64,000 nucleotides of DNA from Paraphysoderma sedebokerense (taxonomy: Eukaryota; Blastocladiomycota; Physodermatomycetes; Physodermatales; Physodermataceae), in contig JAHLJZ010000002.1 of assembly GCA_025602915.1 (NCBI GenBank), positions 744,001 through 808,000 on the forward strand, written 5' to 3'. Shown one piece after another: positions 24,553 through 38,400 of the stretch. The translations under genes were made by a program, and so were the position numbers. Positions within the stretch are counted from its first letter, which is position 1, and the number at the start of each line of letters is the position of its first letter. A model generated the notes under the pieces. The model saw only the letters and a list, made by a program, of their open reading frames with translations. It made no database searches and was not told where the DNA came from.

Positions 24553-26808
24553 TCACTTCAGCTTAACCTCTTCTCGGTCTTTAATCTGCCTACATCTCCT
24601 CACAATTTCCACCATGCTGGGTCTCTCGTCTCGCTCAACCGATATACAACTTTGCATAACGGTTTGTAATTTATGGGGGAACTGCGGCAGAATGTACTGA
24701 AAATCCGGTAACTTGGGAGTAGATGCACCAAGATAATACACTATTGTTTCGAAATTTTTGATCGGATAAAACGGTAGTTTCTGAGTAAGGAGCTCGTACA
24801 AAATCATTCCGTATGCCCAAACGTCGGCTTTTTCGGTGTAAGGATTGCTGTTTTGGATTTTTTTCGGATTTATTATCTCTGGTGCCATCCAGAAGATGCT
24901 GCCTAACATCATCGCCGAGAAGTCAGAGTCAATGTTGTCTGACTTCATCTTTGCTATTCCGAAATCTGCGAGCTTAATGTTGTAGTCTTTATCTAGCAAG
25001 ATATCTAAGGGGTGGAGCAAATGAGCATGGACGACATGGACGACGCGTTTCCTATCAAAGAATTTAACGATACTTTTGCTCTTTAAATCCAAGTGCAAAA
25101 CACCACGGCTGTGTAAATACTCCAATCCTTCTGCTATTTGATACGCCCAATTCACAACACACAGGCTATTCTGAATCATCGGCGGTTTAGCGGTATGAAT
25201 AAGTGAATACAACGACCCATTGTCACAGAGCTGTGTAACTAGCCCAGGAACCACCAATGGCGGGCCATCCGTTCCTTGATCTTCTGAAGAGTCGCCTGCT
25301 GGAGACAATGAAAGACCCATAAATAGAAGTATTCTCTCATGGCGAAGCTTCCTATGCATATGGTGAATTCCCGAGTATTGAGTAACGTTAGTGGACTCAA
25401 CTTACCGCAAAATTGTCAGTTCGTTCATCCAAGATTCCATTACAGCAACACTAGGTTTCCTTAACTTCAGCATCTTCACCGCGACGCTACCGTGCCAGTA
25501 ACCTTTCCACACAACCCCAAATGACCCTTCTCCTAACTTTTTCTCGAGCAAAATCTCGTTGGGATCAATGAATATATCGTCCATGAATTGCTGTCGATCA
25601 AAAGGTGCTGGAGAGTATGGCGGTGATGGAAGTGAGGGAGTGATTGCATTGGCTGTACCTTTATTGGGTATAGAATTGGATGGTACCGGTGATTGAGGAA
25701 GACGGCCAGACGCCGAACCTGCCAAGTTAATGTTCCGTTTGAACGGATTCGAAAGTTTAAGAGACTCGGATCGTATTGGGAAGACGACTCTATCAATAAA
25801 TGCGTTATTGGCTTCTGTAAAGTGATTTTTGACTTCGGTCGTGGGACTTAAGTTGACATAATCGTAGAGTGAAATCATCGAATCACGACGATTCGCGCTA
25901 CCCTCATTAAGGTCATTGCGGTTACTAAGCATGCCCTCTATCTCTGTTTCCAGATTTCGCAACTGTGACTTAAGAGTAATATTGTGCCCCACTGCCGGCG
26001 GATACGTCTGGGTGGATGTGATTCTCAAACCATCATCGCTCTTGACGTGAAATTTGACGGTGTCACCTACAGAATCTCGTAATATAGTATTTAAGGGTCG
26101 TCCATTGGTCGGTGGTTGTGCTTCCATGGATGCGAATGTCGGATAATTCTCTAGCGACCGATGAGCAATACTTCCTAATTAGTGAACACCGTAAAAATCC
26201 AAAACCGTTCACTTCAGGATAAGGCCCAACTATAACAGTAAGACTTTACCTTCTTTAGGAGACACAACATTTTGACTCTTCAAGATTTCCGCTTTATTAG
26301 ACGACAGAGATTCCACTATAATGAAAGAAGGATTAGTGTGAGTACGCCTTGCTTTCGGTCGAAAGTTACTCACCATACTTGTGCAAGCTTTTAGCGAGGC
26401 CACAATTGGATAAAAGACGCTTCACGCATTTCTGATGGCATACAATACCGCAATCTGGCAGGCAGAAACTATTAGCGTGCAGTGAATCGATCCCAACAGA
26501 GTCTGCCACGCACCATGGCATTCTTTGACATTTGTCAACGTTAGTATCCTGCAGCCGCACACAGCGCATTTGTCAAATATATTGGCTATAGAAGCGGAAT
26601 CGACAAGTCTGTGAGGAACATTATGTCCAATTCTTAGATCTTCGGCGGGACTAATCTGCGGGGGTACTAATGAATTGGGAGGATTGGACTGATTAGGCCT
26701 GCTTATTTCTGACGATCGTGCCCGTCGACGGGGAGATTTCGGCGGTATCACTAGAAGAGCAGAAGTAGGAATACTTAAACTGGGAGAGTTATGTAAAGTC
26801 TTTGCCAT
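24553..26808 (-). CDS. C1-domain Raf-like (TKL) protein kinase
   Basis: The ATG at 26808 starts MAKTLHNSP. After removing one intron, residues about 57-105 form a zinc-binding C1 domain: HNVPHRLVD, FDKCAVCGCRI, then KECHDCGIVCHQKC and LLSNC, with correct CxxC spacing. A variable middle region of some 250 residues precedes the kinase: LGEGSFGVVWKG loop, VAVK lysine, HLDLKSKNILLD catalytic loop, ADFGIAK, GSIFWMAPEI and DVWAYGMILYE. An intron inside the catalytic loop must be removed to give NILLD. The layout C1, linker, TKL kinase matches Raf/KSR-like kinases. The usual HRD is HLD, while Lys, Asp and DFG are intact, so catalysis looks possible but activation-loop control may differ. No Ras-binding domain was recognised. 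Confidence 0.85.
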
Positions 26809-26982
26809 TCAAAATATTGTTCGGTTGCTTGAGGGGAATGCAGCAGGGCGAGCCGATAGCTGTATGAAATTGCCTGGTGCCAACGCGAAGTGACGTCATT
26901 TGCTCCGAAGTTGGTGAGGCCAAGTTTAAGAAAATCTGGCTATGGCAAAACGCGTTGACTGGAGAAGTTTCGACATAGCATT

Positions 26983-28617
26983 TTATTTGTATCGTTTCTC
27001 GAGTTGCTCATACACCCGCAGGCTAACATTCAACTCCGGCACAATTCTCTGTAATTGGAAGTTATCCACATTTTGTAGAATCTCCTGCGGAATGTTTCTA
27101 TGATTATTTTGAATCAACGATAATGCGGCTACAGACAAGTAACTATGGAGTAGATCTTGTGAACGATAACAGAAAACCAAAACGAAGAAAAAATCTGGTA
27201 ATTAATTTTTATATCGGATTAGCCGTCAAAATGACAGACCTTACCTGGGAACGCTCCAATCACTTTGCCAAAACCACCGTACTTGGTTTGAGCCTGCAAA
27301 AGGAATGAGACGAGGTGTTCAACCGACGTGAATTCGTAAGAATCTAACATCTATCAAGTGAGGAAGGTTGGATTTCATTTAAGCTGTCGAGCGCTGCGAG
27401 TAACTTGAACTTACTACAAGGGAGGCACCAATCCACCAAGAATAACATGTATCGTCTGGCTTGTTTATCCTCCCTTGGAATCCGACATTTTGACGATTCA
27501 AGCACCATGTGACATTTCGAGAACGGGCACCTTCTCTTAAGGATTGAACTTTTGATAGAAGTTCCCTTGTTGAGAGATTTTGCGGCACATTTGGAGACGA
27601 CAGATAGCAGTCTAGTAGCGACAGAGATCCCAAAGCGCAATAGTTGTATCCACCATGGGATTCCTGATTGGGAAATCCTCCAAATGCACCATCATAACTC
27701 TGCAAGCCATAATCGTGAGTTCAACTTCAAACAGTACAGAAAAACAATGTGAAGTCAAACGATCGAAACATACAAGGCTCTCCTTAATAAATTTAACACA
27801 ACTTTCTAAATTGATTCCGGTAAAATCATTAAGAATAAAAGAAATGGCTACCGCGCAAAACACAAATCTCATGTCTTCTTCAGTCGAGTCAGCTGTCGGA
27901 CGAAATCTGAAAGAAAAAAGGATCTGAGTAATGTAACTATGAAAATAGAACTCATTAGAAGTCCGTACCCTCCTCTTTCTGTCTGTAGGTACTTCAACGC
28001 CTGAATCAGAGAGATAGCGTCGACTTTCGACAGATCATCACCAAGTATTAATAAGGACAATAAGCATGAATATGTAGACGCAATGTTGGCAACATTGTAT
28101 GCGTGGTTCTGTGATTATATATTCCAATCGTGTGAGCAATAAAATATTTAAGATGAACAGGAATGATCCACTAAGATAAACTGACTTTAGGGCCAGGGAA
28201 CGAACCCCCACGAAACCCGCATTTTTTTACTGAATTTCCTATTATACAAGGTTGCATTAAGTGTTATAATGTGAGGAGATAAATTTTGCTCTAACAGAAG
28301 AACTCGCACCTTCTGTATTGACTGGTGTCACCTGTTGTTGATAAATCCATTCAATGATTTCATGTTTTCTATTCAATGGTAAGGCACTATCCAAAGTACC
28401 TAGAATGTCTAGGCCCGAGAGCACAAAATAGAGTAATGTCGTTCTATTGATTCATACGGGCTTTAGTAACTGTCACAACTATAAGGCAGAAAAGTAATTG
28501 GCCGCACCGTGTTGTGTCCGTTGAGGTGTACTGGTATGGACACATTTCAAGATGCTTCAGAAAAAACTTCGTATGAAGTTCTCGATTGAAATGCGGGGAT
28601 TCAGTTTCTGTCATCAT
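26983..28617 (-). CDS. PGGT1B: Protein geranylgeranyltransferase type I, beta subunit
   Basis: Attaches geranylgeranyl to CaaX cysteines of Rho/Rac-type GTPases together with the shared alpha subunit. The ATG at 28617 gives MMTETESPHFNRELHTKFFL; further exons read YFVLSGLDILGTLDSALPL, SLLILGDDLSKVDA (closest to PGGT1B LVILGDDLSRVN), EEDMRFVFCAVAISFILND, YDGAFGGFPNQESHGGYNYC, FQGRINKPDDTCYSWWIGASL and AQTKYGGFGKVIGAFPDLLHSYL. Zinc ligands of the family (Asp and Cys of DTCYSWW, the distal His of LLHSYL) are present. The ILGDDL signature separates it from the farnesyl and Rab enzymes. It lies on the same strand as the kinase, 174 bp downstream-to-start. Confidence 0.92.
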
Positions 28618-28711
28618 GGTCAATGACGAGAATGTAAGAATATGTTGGTTCGGAAGCACGTCTTTGGTCGTGTCCAATTAAGCTTAGAACCTAATTTAAA
28701 ATTTCATGTGT

Positions 28712-31700
28712 CTATTCGGTCCCAAACAGTAAAACCCATTCTTCTACCACAACTCTCCAATATCGGAATCTCGCTAAACAATCTCTAAGACACACACAAC
28801 TCTCATACAATCTTGCATCATCATTTTTGCCAGATAAATTTCTGTATATCATAATCATCCGTTTCAAAATCTGGGATAAAAGAACAAATAATTTCAGTGA
28901 CGGCGACTTAAGCATGTTATTCAAAGCTCGGTAAGAAGTTTACCTGTTCGAAACTCGATTGTAACTCAGCCGGATTCGTCCAAACCACTCCATCTTTCTC
29001 GGATCTGGCGAGCATCTCCTCACTTCTGGTCGATTCATGAACAAAGAGTTGAAACAAATATGGCAACCGACTCAACTCGAATAGCGTATTGTCTATAGAG
29101 GATTTTAATCCTAGCTGCAAATCGTCAATTCCGCCACGGTTCTGATTTAAATCGCTTGTGGCCTCTCCGATACCACGCTTCCATATATCGAGTACATTGA
29201 CTACGATTTCTAAACCACACCTGACGGATTCGGCTTTCCTTTTCAAATTTTTATCACTTTCTGTTTTTTCCCTCTGATTCGAAACTATAATAACGCAATC
29301 CAGTATCGCCAACGTCAACGATCCAATGAATCGGTTTCGTAATCCTTGGTTGCGATCATGGAGCTCCGATTTCGATAATCTGGAGACATCGTTTGGTGGA
29401 AGAAAAGTTTGCTTTGACATCACTAATACTGTTTCGACCAATACTAACTTGATTTCTTCTTGAGAAGCTTCAGTAAATTCATCTCGAATTGCTAAATAAT
29501 ATGACAGGACCGGAATTAAGGTTATCGACAAGTTCGACACGTGCTTTAATGGTGAAACTTGTATAGCACAAAGATTAGACAAAATGATTTTACGAGCTTC
29601 TGCGCTCCCATTATCCGGAACTTGATTAGCGGTCTGCAATCTCGGAATTACAGGAACTGGTATACCACATAAAACGAACAAGCGGATGATATCAGGTGAA
29701 TATGCGTTCGCGGTAAAATAGTTGGCCAATAGGTTGATGAGTTTAGATTGCAACGGACTTCGCTCTTCAAGGACGCCAAGATACCGGGAGAGAGTGAATA
29801 GATACTCGACTTGAAGATTATCTGAGATGACTGAAGACTACGATAGGAATCGTTATCAAGTAGATTCATAACTTAGGCAGAGAATTACCCGAACATACCA
29901 GATTTTTAACATCGGACAAAATTCTTTCGCTGAGACTTTCCACCACTTCTACCACCTTATCTTCTACTATGGTAACAATTGCGCCCTTCCTTCCTCTCTT
30001 TTCCTTCACTTCAACCCCCCTCCTCTTTAAACCCCCTAATTCTAACACTTTCCCTATGCCATCGGATGACACTATCAGCGGCCACATCAGCTCTGAAGTA
30101 GGAAATACAACCATAGACAGAAGAAAGTCCATGGATGAATGAGATGAAGATGAGCGCGCAGATGCAAAGCGAAATGTCGTAACCGGGAATTGAGGACTAA
30201 ATGCCTCAAGTATCGGATAAAAGTCAACACACGGTAGAGGTTCATTTACCATAGACAAAGCTGCAAGAACGAAGTCAACAATTTGTGACCCTGAGAATGA
30301 GAGTTTATGTCAGTTTCAGTACCATTTTCTGTCATCTAGAAAACCAACCGAACGGACCTGATTTCAAACCGCTGGCGCTTGGATTTTTCAAGTGATCGAA
30401 TAAATTCCTCAAATAGCTACTTTCTGTCGACAAACGATTCAAATTATCCGGCTCCTTTCCGTCAGCTCTAGAAGTTCGAGGGTCCATATTTGACCCAACT
30501 CCCTCTTCATCACTCATAGTACATATCCAGGACAGCAGCAACAAAGCAATTTTAGCGACTTTCGTGCCAGCACCAGCTGTTACCCCTGCAGTCAATGTTC
30601 CTGGTATTCCAGTAAGATTTTTGAGGCATTCAACTACCGGCATCACAATATCTTCGTAGTCTGCAAAATGCGCCACTGTCGAATTTAGTGGATGTAAATA
30701 GTTGATGCCAATTAAAGCACCGAGAGACAACAAAACGTTCAACTTCTTCACAGACAAGATATTAGCACTAAAAAGATCATTTATGTGCTCATTGATAGCC
30801 CGTTTATATGATTCTTTATATTTCGAAGGATTTCGTAAAAATTGTAAATGAACCAGTCGCGAAAAAGGAACCATAACGTTGAAAATGTTGCTCTGAAATT
30901 CAGGGATAGAAAGACACTTGTTCAAAACCTTTCGCAAGACTTCTATGGAGTAGCTAATTTCAGATTCCGATTTCATATCATTTCCGGCGTCGGCCGCTAC
31001 AATCCAAGCCGAGGCACTAACAATAATTCCTTTTTTACTTTCAAAAATACTTGTTTCAGTGAAGGTTTCGAGATTAGAATAAGCATTTGTAATGGTTTGT
31101 TGATATTCAGAGGTATCCGTTGAAGTGCTAAAGGAAAACGAATAAGCCAACCCCACAGCTATAGCGAGATAGGATTTCGGTTGCAAGGTCTGCTTTGTTG
31201 TTGTGAATGCCGAATGTATAGCGTGCGATAATTTAACGATGTAAGTGGGAACAGCGGTCGACCGAGATGAATGTTTGTGATAGTATATAACGCACAACGC
31301 AAAACCAGCACCAAAGTTATACCAATCCCTAAATGCGTCATCAACAACACGACAACAGTCAATAAGCAGTCAAAGTGACGAAGAAGAAAAAATGCGACAA
31401 CCTTCCGAGACTCTTCCATCCTTCAATTAAGAGATCTACAATTCTTTTGACGATTTTTTCATCTTTAGTGAATCTAACAAGATACGCTAAGCATAATGCA
31501 ACTGTACACTGTATCTCATCATTGTCTAAGTCTGCAGCATCTTTTACTGTATCGTTCTCTTTCCGTGGAAGATTAATGTCTGACATATCGCATGCGTATG
31601 ATTCCAATATCAAACGTAGGACAGTGTCACTATAATAAGATGCAGCTTGTAACCCAAGATAATGAGCTGCCAACCCAAATCCAGTCAAGCAAGACAGTAT

Positions 31701-34700
31701 GTTTGATTTAGCGTTCGGAACAAGAGATGATCTTTTTAACTGAGAAAGCAGGGACTCAAACACAGGAAGCAAAATCTCCTGTACGGCTTCCGAATCTACT
31801 GACTGTAAGGCCTCTCTAGACAACTGTGAATTCGCTGAGAGAATATTGAATATCACATTTTCAAAATGGCAAGTATAAAACGGTATGGCAAAGAATCGAG
31901 TAAGAAGATGGTCGGTAAAAGTGGCATCATTGAAAGACGACACAAGCGATGAAGATAACGTCTCTACCACTGCGGATTGGATGAAGAAAACAAGCTGCAC
32001 AGCTAATACAATCAGAAATGTAAGATTTAACTGCGAGACGCAAGTGATTTGGCTTGCTGAAGTTACCTGAAAGAGCTGATCGAATCCCCAACCCGAAATT
32101 TCCAGCTCCGACCTCACTTACCCATCTCTTTATTCCCTGCAGCATCTTATCAAGATTTCCAGCATTCACGTTTTCGGTTGTGTCGTTGATTCTTTCCTTC
32201 CCGCCCTTCATTAATGATCTTCCCATTTTTTCCACCTCATTCGATACGAGCCAAGCGATAATTTTTGTCCAAGCAATTCTTAACGTTGATCCTGGTTGAA
32301 GTTTCGATATTATGTCAAAAATGCAGGGAACGAACTGCCGAGGGAAGGGAGTAATATGGGAGGCAGAAGACAAAGGGAACTTAGAGAGCGCCATAAGAGC
32401 AACAGAATGAATTTTGTCATTCAGTTTGCGAAACTGAAAAAGTTTTGGATGTGTGTTCTCGGACATCTCGTTATCTGTTGAGGCTGGAGCTTCAAATGGA
32501 AGTAGTGGATACAGATAACTGTCAATAATCATACGTTGAAATTCGATGTAATCATCGGAATCTGGGATAGGGATGTTAGCGCAATAACATAATTTTTGAC
32601 GGAAATCAAGAGGGACCTGCCATCCGCAAAAAGTGGAACTAATTCGAAAAAATCACATAATCTGCATGTAAGATTTCCAACAATACTTTCCAACTTGAGT
32701 CGATCAAATATATCTTTCGCCACAAACGATACCAGTACGTTCCATGCTGAAGTAACAGTTAGATATGGATAGTGGGCTGATATCATGAATAATTGTCTAA
32801 CTCACCAGCTCTAATATCAATAGTTAGAGATTTAATAGCCTGATTGATGGAATCTAAAAGGATGGATATAGTCACTTCATGTAAATTATCGAGTTGGAGG
32901 AAGGAATGAATTAACGGGATCATGTCTTGAATATTCTCGGCTGATTTGGTCTTGAGAATTGATCTGGCGACATCCACAAAATAAATTAAAATACGTTGCG
33001 ATTCAACATTTCGAAATTATACTTACCTGATAGCAGAAGCTACAGCAATTTCTGTATCGACTTCATACTTTGGCGCATCTTTTCTCCGATTATGGACACT
33101 TCTAGCGTCCTTCAAATATAACCCAATTATTTCTTTCAGCTGAAAATACACCCGAGAATTCTTGTTCCAGACGTCAACCACCAGCTTGACAGCATACGAC
33201 GAGAGAACAGACTTTCTGTGGATCATCGGGGTGAATGTTGTGAGCACTTTCGATGTAATGACTGGATCATAGGTGCTCGTTAAATGAGGCACAACTGAGA
33301 GGCAACAGACAGGATTATTCAAAGAGCGAAGATGATATTGAATCAAAAACAGAAGTGATAATCCATGAGATTTAATCAAACTGTTTCCAATATGACATAA
33401 TGAATCGAAGGTGAGATTTTGAACTGTTTGTGAGGGATGGAATATAAAAGGAGAAAGAAATAAAAGATTGGAGGCATCACAGGGGACTTCTGGGGACACT
33501 TCGGTATTGGTGTATTGCTGAAGTAGGAGTGAGACGCGGTGCAGGATATCGCCTAAAACACCATTGTAAAGTCGACTATTACCGGATGGCGAGGGTATTC
33601 TAGTCTTTGAAATGTATCTGTTGGTTGAAATTTTTTCTCAGGTATTACGAATTAAAAAAGTTACCTCAGCTAGAAGATTTTGCTGCAAAAAGCGTTGCCG
33701 AAGTGATTGCAACCTCGTCAAAATAGAAGCAGCAGCTGAAAGGAGCCGATTCGAAGTGGCTTCAGCTAAGATCTGAGTTAACGGCAAGACAGCAAGTTCA
33801 GCAATTGGCCAAAAGCTCATTATTATTGTCTCATCACCAGCAAGTAGGACGTCCATCATTCGGAGTATATAATAAGACGATTCAGCAGTGGGGTTCGGAA
33901 TATCAATCAGAAGGTACGACAAGACCGAAAAGATATGTGGAAACGACATTTGATGATGGAAATCGCCAAGCAATCGAAGAAAGCTTGTCAAGTCTTTGTT
34001 GAAGGCTTTCAGCTCACACAATCTAGATAATAACATCGAGGCGTAATCCTCACTCAATTCACAGGCCAATTTCGAATCACCATCAAAAGCGGAAAAATCT
34101 GCCACAAAGTTCATCACTCTCTCGAAAATTATAGCTTTATCAGAATCAAATTCACCATCGATTGGCATAGCCAAATCCAAAGAAATAGACATCGCAAATT
34201 TTAGAATGTAACTGAATAATTCAGAATTGTCGGAGGCGGCATCGATCAAGACCTCTAGAAAGCTAAGAAGCAACCTGGAGAAGTACTTCGGCTGTGGACT
34301 TGAAGGCAATGATTTGGCAGCGATGTTGGGTTCACAGAAAGTATATCGAAGGAATGGCGCCATCATCTGAAGCGATCTTAATGAATGACCGTCGGAAGTA
34401 TTCGTTATCATTTCTTCGCAGAAAAAATTCAAAATCACGGTCCAAGAAGCGGGGAACCGTTGAGTTATTGTAATGAAAGGATGCGGATTCTTTTCTACTC
34501 CCCATAAACAATCCGCAGGCTTACTGCTAGTTCTGGATTGACTCTCTAGCATCTTCCCCACACATATAACAAAATCTTGCAGTTTTTGCTCTGTGTTAAG
34601 GTCTAAAGCCGAAGTCAAGAGCCGGTCAATGGTAACTTCGGCCCGATATTTTCCTGACATGACAAGAAGCGCCAGACCACTAAGAGCCGACGAGGATAAA

Positions 34701-34861
34701 ACATAATTTGGAGAAGTTATGCAGCTCCACAATAAATTGCAGAGATCGTCGGATGTCGGGTCGTCATTGAGCAGGGCCAATAAGGAATGAAGCGATCGCA
34801 ATTGCACAGAACGATGAGGGCAAAATAATCTGGTCTTCAATGCCGAAAGAGAAGATGACAT
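28712..34861 (-). CDS. FOCAD: Focadhesin (FOCAD/RST1) family protein
   Basis: Very long helical-repeat protein, about 1,800 codons in over ten exons, from ATG 34861 to the stop at 28712. The first exon has the family's clear match: NPHPFITITQRFPASW followed by MMAPFLRYTFCEPN, equivalent to human HPHPLITVLEHRPDCW and IMAPFLWYLYCEP. The remainder is HEAT-like helices without catalytic motifs, with Leu/Ser-rich repeats throughout. In animals and plants FOCAD/RST1 supports the Ski complex and exosome in cytoplasmic RNA decay. Exon borders in the middle are approximate, as several short introns are inferred. The promoter region is shared with the divergent oligopeptidase gene. Confidence 0.85.
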
Positions 34862-35053
34862 TGTAAACTTGTAACGGCGCTTTAAAACATGGAATAAGAG
34901 TAATTGGCTTTAAAATGGAAATGATGTTTCCTATCGAGGAATATATTTCTGAATTCGGAGCGTGTAAACAATTCCCTAATTTTTGGCGCCAAAGAGTTCG
35001 TATGACGGAAGTGACAATTTTTAGATAGATATCGCTAGACAGAAAGTCATATT
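34862..35053. promoter_or_regulatory. Bidirectional promoter region, focadhesin and oligopeptidase
   Basis: Only 192 bp separate the divergent ATGs at 34861 (minus) and 35054 (plus), so both promoters must share or overlap this stretch. It is AT-rich and contains no E-box. No specific factor site is recognised. Confidence 0.6.
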
Positions 35054-38000
35054 ATGACAATCATTACAAGGTCACTGCTGCTTCCACATCTTAATTCTGC
35101 AAAACAAAGATCTTTTTGGTCTGCTATTCGAAATACAATTCGGCCACCTCGTCCGCCGATCGCAAAGAGATGGCCGGCTGCAACAGCTTTTTTAGGTCGG
35201 TCTCGAATCGACAACTATGCTTGGCTGCAGAATGCGGATGATAATGTAAAGTACATCTATAGTTAACGAATAGTGACGACATTTGAGTTACTAATATCTT
35301 TCCGCGACCTCTTCCCTTAGAAAGTCATTGAACACATATCCGCCGAGAACCTGTAAGATGATCAAATTATGATGCAATTGTATTCGACTCTTATACATTA
35401 ATTCTGCAGATACGCCGAGAGAATGCTGGCCAATACGAAACAGCTGAAATCAAAAGTTTTTATCGAAATGAAATCAATTCTCTCGCTGGATCAGTCTCAG
35501 CCAGTTTTGCCCGAGATTGTAGATGGGTATGAATATTTTAGCAAACCGTCAAGCCGAGGTTCAATATACACAAGGCGGAGACTTGGATCTGTTATGGAGG
35601 AGTTGGTTTTTGATGAATCGGTTCTTGAGCCCGGTCACTCTTTGAAGACACTTTCAATTTCCCCCAACCATAACATCGTTGGTTTCATCGTCGAGGAAGA
35701 AGGTTCAGAAGTTGGGGATCTCTACTTTCAAACAGTAGGAGGGAAAGTTGTCACGAAGGTATACTGCACTTATGCCTAACGCTAGCATCAAACATTCCTG
35801 AGACTCTGACAAATGTAGCCCGAGCTACGGAATATTTTTCATTTCGAATGGTCAAATGACAGTAAAGCTGTCTATTATACAGTTCCTAATAACGAGCTCA
35901 GACCGTACAAAGTCTACTATCATCAGCTTCGAACGGGACAGGCGGATGACGCACTTGTTTTTCACGAAGAATCTCAGGAATACTTTCTGGATGTTGGCAA
36001 GACTAAGGACAAAGTACGTATTCAAATTCTATCTTCTTATGCAAATCTCTTCTCTAACAGATTATGCGCAGAACTATATTACTATTAGTTCCAACACTTT
36101 TGAATCCTCGGAAGTTCATGTCTTGGATGCAAATAAAACCTTCAGTGATTCGAGTTCTGTCAATCCGAAACTTATACAGAAGAGACAGGCGGGATTAGAA
36201 TATTACATCGATCACCATGAAGTGTGTTTTCTGTTTTATTTTGTATGAAAGTGGAAGAATCCGCTCATGCAAATTACAACGCACCTAGAATGATTTCTAT
36301 ATACTTACAAATGCCGATAATGCTATCAATTTCAAACTTGTCCGCGCACCTGCCGACAACCCCCAAAAAGCAAATTGGCAAGATATTGTTGTTCTTCCAT
36401 CAGATTGTAAGATCGAAGATGTAGATTTATTTAAGGTATGATCGAGCTCTGTATATTTTTTAAAAGGCGCCGTAACTCTAATAGCATGTTGATCCAAAGT
36501 AGAATCACATCGTATTTTATTTGAAGCAGAAAGGTATTAGCGGGGTTAAAGTATACGACATTCAAACTAAAAAATTGGAGGAAATTGATCTACCAGAAAA
36601 AATATGCGTCGTAAATCCGGGGTTGAACCAAGTATAGTTACATAGCTGAGATATCCGTTGCGATGGGATACTTACTCATAAGTTACGGCAGGAATATGAT
36701 ACGGACACCTTCCGATTCAGGTTGCGGTCTCCATTTTTGCACGAGTCTATTTTTGATTATAACATGGCGGAAAATCGGGTTATTCCTCGAGCTATCAATC
36801 GCGTTTCAACGAGTGGTTCGTTCATACTACTTATCATTACCAAAAACTCTAATTAACCGGGAACAGCTTTCAACCAGTCACAGTTTGATGCGGTGAGGAT
36901 ATATGTGCCCGCCAGAGACGGGGCTCGAATTCCGGTCACTCTACTTCATCGAAAAGGTTTACCACTTGATGGTTGTAACCCCATCAATATACGGGCGTAT
37001 GGAGCTTACGGTACCGTTATAGATTACTCACAAAAGAGAAAAGAAGTATTGACTTAATCCAGAAATTTGAACTATTTTTACTAGGAGTGTCACTGGATCC
37101 TGAACTGCGGGTGGAATCGTTTCCGCTATTAGAGCGAGATTGGATTATTGCTCTGGCGCACGTTCGGTACTTCTTATTAGTATAACAAATACTCTTAATT
37201 ATTGCCTAATATCTCCCATTTTTGTCGTCGCTTCTTCAATTGACTTCAATGTAGAGGAGGAGGAGAACTCGGGCGCCAATGGTATCTAAACGGCAAACAA
37301 CTTCAAAAGAAAAACACATTTAATGATTTCATCGATGTTACTTCATACCTTATTGAGAACCAATTAACCCATCCTCGCTTGGTAACTGCGTCAGGCATGT
37401 CCGCTGGTGGACTTTGCGTAGCGACAGCAGCGCTGATGAGGCCAGATTTATTTAGAGCTATTAGTCTACGAGTGCCCTTTGTGGACGTTTTGACAGCATT
37501 GTTAGATGAGGAATTACCGTTGACAAGAGTAGAGTGGAGCGAATGGTAATTTATCAACTTATCAAGCAATATGGATATTTTTAATGAATATTAACGCTTT
37601 GATTTTGCTCATTTGATTATCATAGGGGGAACCCAAAAAATCCAAAAGTATATGACTATATTGCCAGTTATTCACCGTATGAAATAATACCTTCGTGCCC
37701 CTCCTTTTTTCCTTCGGCTTCTTCACCCCCGAATTCGAGTCAATCCTTAACATTATCTCCTCCGCCATTTCCATCAATCTATATGACTGCAACCCTAAAC
37801 GACCAACGAGTGCCGTACTGGCAACCATTAAAATTCGTTGCTCGGCTGCGCGAATACATTTTAAAAACCTATTCTAATTTGGGAACAGGGAATAAAAAGA
37901 ATGGTAAAGAACCGGTCATTCTATTGCAAACAGATGAAAGTGGCGGACATTTTGGATCAAAACAAGATGACGACAGATTGGAGAAACGAGCTTCCGAAGT

Positions 38001-38067
38001 TGCATGGTTGTTGGATACAATTGGTATGGATCACATTAAGATGAGGATGGAGGGAGAAGTGAAGTAG
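35054..38067 (+). CDS. S9A oligopeptidase B-like serine peptidase, probably mitochondrial
   Basis: Prolyl-oligopeptidase-fold enzyme that would cut short peptides after basic residues. The N-terminus (MTIITRSLLLPHLNSAKQR) is basic, hydroxylated and free of acidic residues, as in mitochondrial presequences. The DNYAWLQNADD block and a beta-propeller region follow. Catalytic residues sit in typical motifs near the C-terminus: Ser in VTASGMSAGGLC, Asp in LNDQRVPYWQP, His in DESGGHFGS. About ten exons span 3 kb. The family's EWG-NP block is present (VEWSEWGNPKNPKVYDYI). Oligopeptidase B is the best match by the WLQ start and NDQRVPYW; plain prolyl oligopeptidase is less likely. Confidence 0.88.
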
Positions 38068-38400
38068 TCTAATATTAATAAATCATAATCACTTAAGGTG
38101 AAAATAAACATGGAATTAACCTTTAGTTTTATTTTCTTCGCACGAGTCCACACATTCAAGGAATAAGCTGTCTCCATATAGATCTGACTGAAAACCGTTT
38201 ACGATATGCCCACCATCATTCGTAAGTGTTGCCAAATGAAACGGCAAACGTCATTTTATTTCCAGGTGGAGTCGGCTAATAGCCAGTGACGAGCTTTCGT
38301 GCCCGCACAATATGTTATGTACACTGCTGTCATCTTTTATGATACATGTTGAATCAAAACCAAAGGTTTCTGTGCCGCAAACAGTACAAACGTTTCTAGG
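38068..38400. other. Convergent intergenic region, oligopeptidase and DNA ligase
   Basis: A stretch of 333 bp between two converging stops. It begins with AT-rich sequence that includes AATAAATCATAATC and AATAAACATGG, plausible cleavage/polyadenylation regions. No gene or repeat was seen. Confidence 0.5.

Noticed and set aside
25030-25092. Insertion in the kinase catalytic loop
   Set aside because: The extra residues read through an intron; removing a GT-AG intron restores KNILLD exactly.
29538-29543. Seventh CACGTG site
   Set aside because: It lies inside focadhesin coding sequence, lacks the GAC extension and is far from a gene start.
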